Part shown: positions 63,302 through 64,000 of the stretch, piece by piece
How the letters are laid out: each line of letters opens with the position of its first letter
How positions within the stretch are numbered: position 1 is the first letter of the stretch
Made by a program: the position numbers and the translations under genes
DNA from: Streptomyces sp. 2114.4
GTDB lineage: Bacteria > Actinomycetota > Actinomycetes > Streptomycetales > Streptomycetaceae
DNA: 64,000 bases
NCBI RefSeq assembly: GCF_900187385.1
Contig: NZ_FYEY01000001.1
Span: forward strand, 4,898,001 to 4,962,000
Direction of reading: 5' to 3'
Notes under the pieces: generated by a model
The model's input: only the letters and a program-made list of their open reading frames with translations
What the model was told of the DNA's origin: nothing
Database searches by the model: none

Positions 63302-64000
63302 GTGCCATCAGCGCCCCCTGCCGCTGCCCCGGACGTCGTCCTCGTAGTCGACTTCGGCGCGCAGTATGCCCAGCTCATCGCCCGACGGGTCCGTGAGGCC
63401 CGGGTCTACAGCGAGATCGTGCCGTCCACCATGCCGGTGGCGGAGATGCTCGCGAAGAACCCGAAGGCGATCATCCTCTCCGGCGGTCCCTCGTCGGTCT
63501 ACGCCGAAGGCGCCCCCAGTCTGGACCGCTCGCTGTTCGAGGCCGGTGTCCCGGTCTTCGGCATGTGCTACGGCTTCCAGCTCATGGCGATCGCCCTCGG
63601 CGGCACCGTCGACAACACCGGCGCCCGGGAGTACGGCCGCACCCCGCTGACCGTCTCCCGCCCCGGATCCACCCTCTTCGAGGGCACCCCCACCGAGCAG
63701 TCGGTGTGGATGTCCCACGGCGACGCCTGCTCGGCCGCGCCCGAGGGCTTCACGGTCACCGCGTCCACGGACGTCGTGCCGGTCGCCGCCTTCGAGAACG
63801 ACGAGAAGAAGCTCTACGGCGTCCAGTACCACCCCGAGGTCATGCACTCCACGCACGGCCAGCAGGTCCTGGAGCACTTCCTCTACCGCGGTGCGGGCAT
63901 CGAGCCGAACTGGACCACCACCAGCGTGGTCGACGAGCAGGTCGCCGCGATCCGCGCCCAGGTCGGCACCAAGCGCGCCATCTGCGGCCTGTCCGGCGGC
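63302..64000 (+). CDS. guaA: GMP synthase (glutamine-hydrolysing), 3'-truncated
   Basis: GTG 63302 with GGAAGG eight bases upstream; the window ends after ~233 codons of a ~525-codon gene. Glutamine amidotransferase domain: VVDFGAQYAQLIARRVREAR, AIILSGGPSSVYAEGAPSLD, nucleophile Cys in VFGMCYGFQLMAIALGGTVD, WMSHGD, and His/Glu in YGVQYHPEVMHSTHGQQVLE. The first residues of the ATP-pyrophosphatase P-loop (CGLSGG) are the last bases seen. It converts XMP to GMP. -10-like TAGAAT at 63253-63258. Confidence 0.95.
   Translation, partial: MPSAPPAAAPDVVLVVDFGAQYAQLIARRVREARVYSEIVPSTMPVAEMLAKNPKAIILSGGPSSVYAEGAPSLDRSLFEAGVPVFGMCYGFQLMAIALGGTVDNTGAREYGRTPLTVSRPGSTLFEGTPTEQSVWMSHGDACSAAPEGFTVTASTDVVPVAAFENDEKKLYGVQYHPEVMHSTHGQQVLEHFLYRGAGIEPNWTTTSVVDEQVAAIRAQVGTKRAICGLSGG

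Overview
The window is chromosomal DNA of a Streptomyces. The GC content is very high and third codon positions are almost always G or C. GTG starts and four-base start/stop overlaps are common. Markers of the genus include a WhiJ-like HTH / DUF397 / RsbW-like ATPase group, DmdR1, a TipA-like MerR regulator, a bifunctional primase/polymerase beside an NsdA-like regulator, and TTA leucine codons that need the bldA tRNA. I place about 60 genes. I found no rRNA, tRNA, CRISPR array or insertion sequence. The left edge cuts a fused FAD/Fe-S dehydrogenase and the right edge cuts guaA. Layout: 1-4.1 kb holds the dehydrogenase, a LysR regulator and a small membrane protein. 4.4-11.7 kb is an accessory block: the WhiJ-like triad, a second minus-strand operon with two DUF5753 proteins and a DUF6879 protein, a set of small plus-strand genes that includes a 35-residue Gly/Asp/Cys-rich peptide, and a GPP34 protein. 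11.8-15.5 kb has a divergent LysR/EamA pair, DUF3626 and DUF5701. 15.9-28.2 kb is an acyl-CoA catabolic region in two operons: TIGR03084 protein, AtuA-like protein, biotin carboxylase beta and alpha chains and acyl-CoA dehydrogenase; then acyl-CoA ligase, enoyl-CoA hydratase and TetR. The two operons have nearly the same promoter, with an inverted repeat over the -35 element, and are separated by a VOC / TipA-like regulator cassette. 28.3-35.5 kb carries a citrate synthase, pdxH, a PAS/GAF protein, a SIS-domain protein, dmdR1 and an alpha/beta hydrolase whose nucleophile serine is alanine. 35.8-41 kb has an ABC exporter, the primase/polymerase and an NsdA-like regulator. 41.3-48.4 kb has a Gln/Pro-rich membrane protein, a periplasmic binding lipoprotein, purU and an ECF sigma factor with its zinc-finger partner. 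48.9-57.9 kb is signalling: STAS protein, two-component pair, XRE/TPR regulator, HAD hydrolase, a membrane protein and a Ser/Thr kinase. 58-64 kb has an aldehyde dehydrogenase, a GMC oxidoreductase, chorismate mutase, a 23-codon ORF and guaA. How the parts may work together: the TetR gene at the end of the ligase operon is the obvious candidate to control both acyl-CoA operons, giving activation, dehydrogenation, carboxylation and hydration of a branched or terpenoid acyl chain (inference). The TipA-like protein probably activates its own VOC-merR transcript through the palindrome in the spacer of that promoter. Eight genes carry a TTA codon, which would tie them to bldA and so to late development. 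All function calls come from reading motifs; no database search was run.
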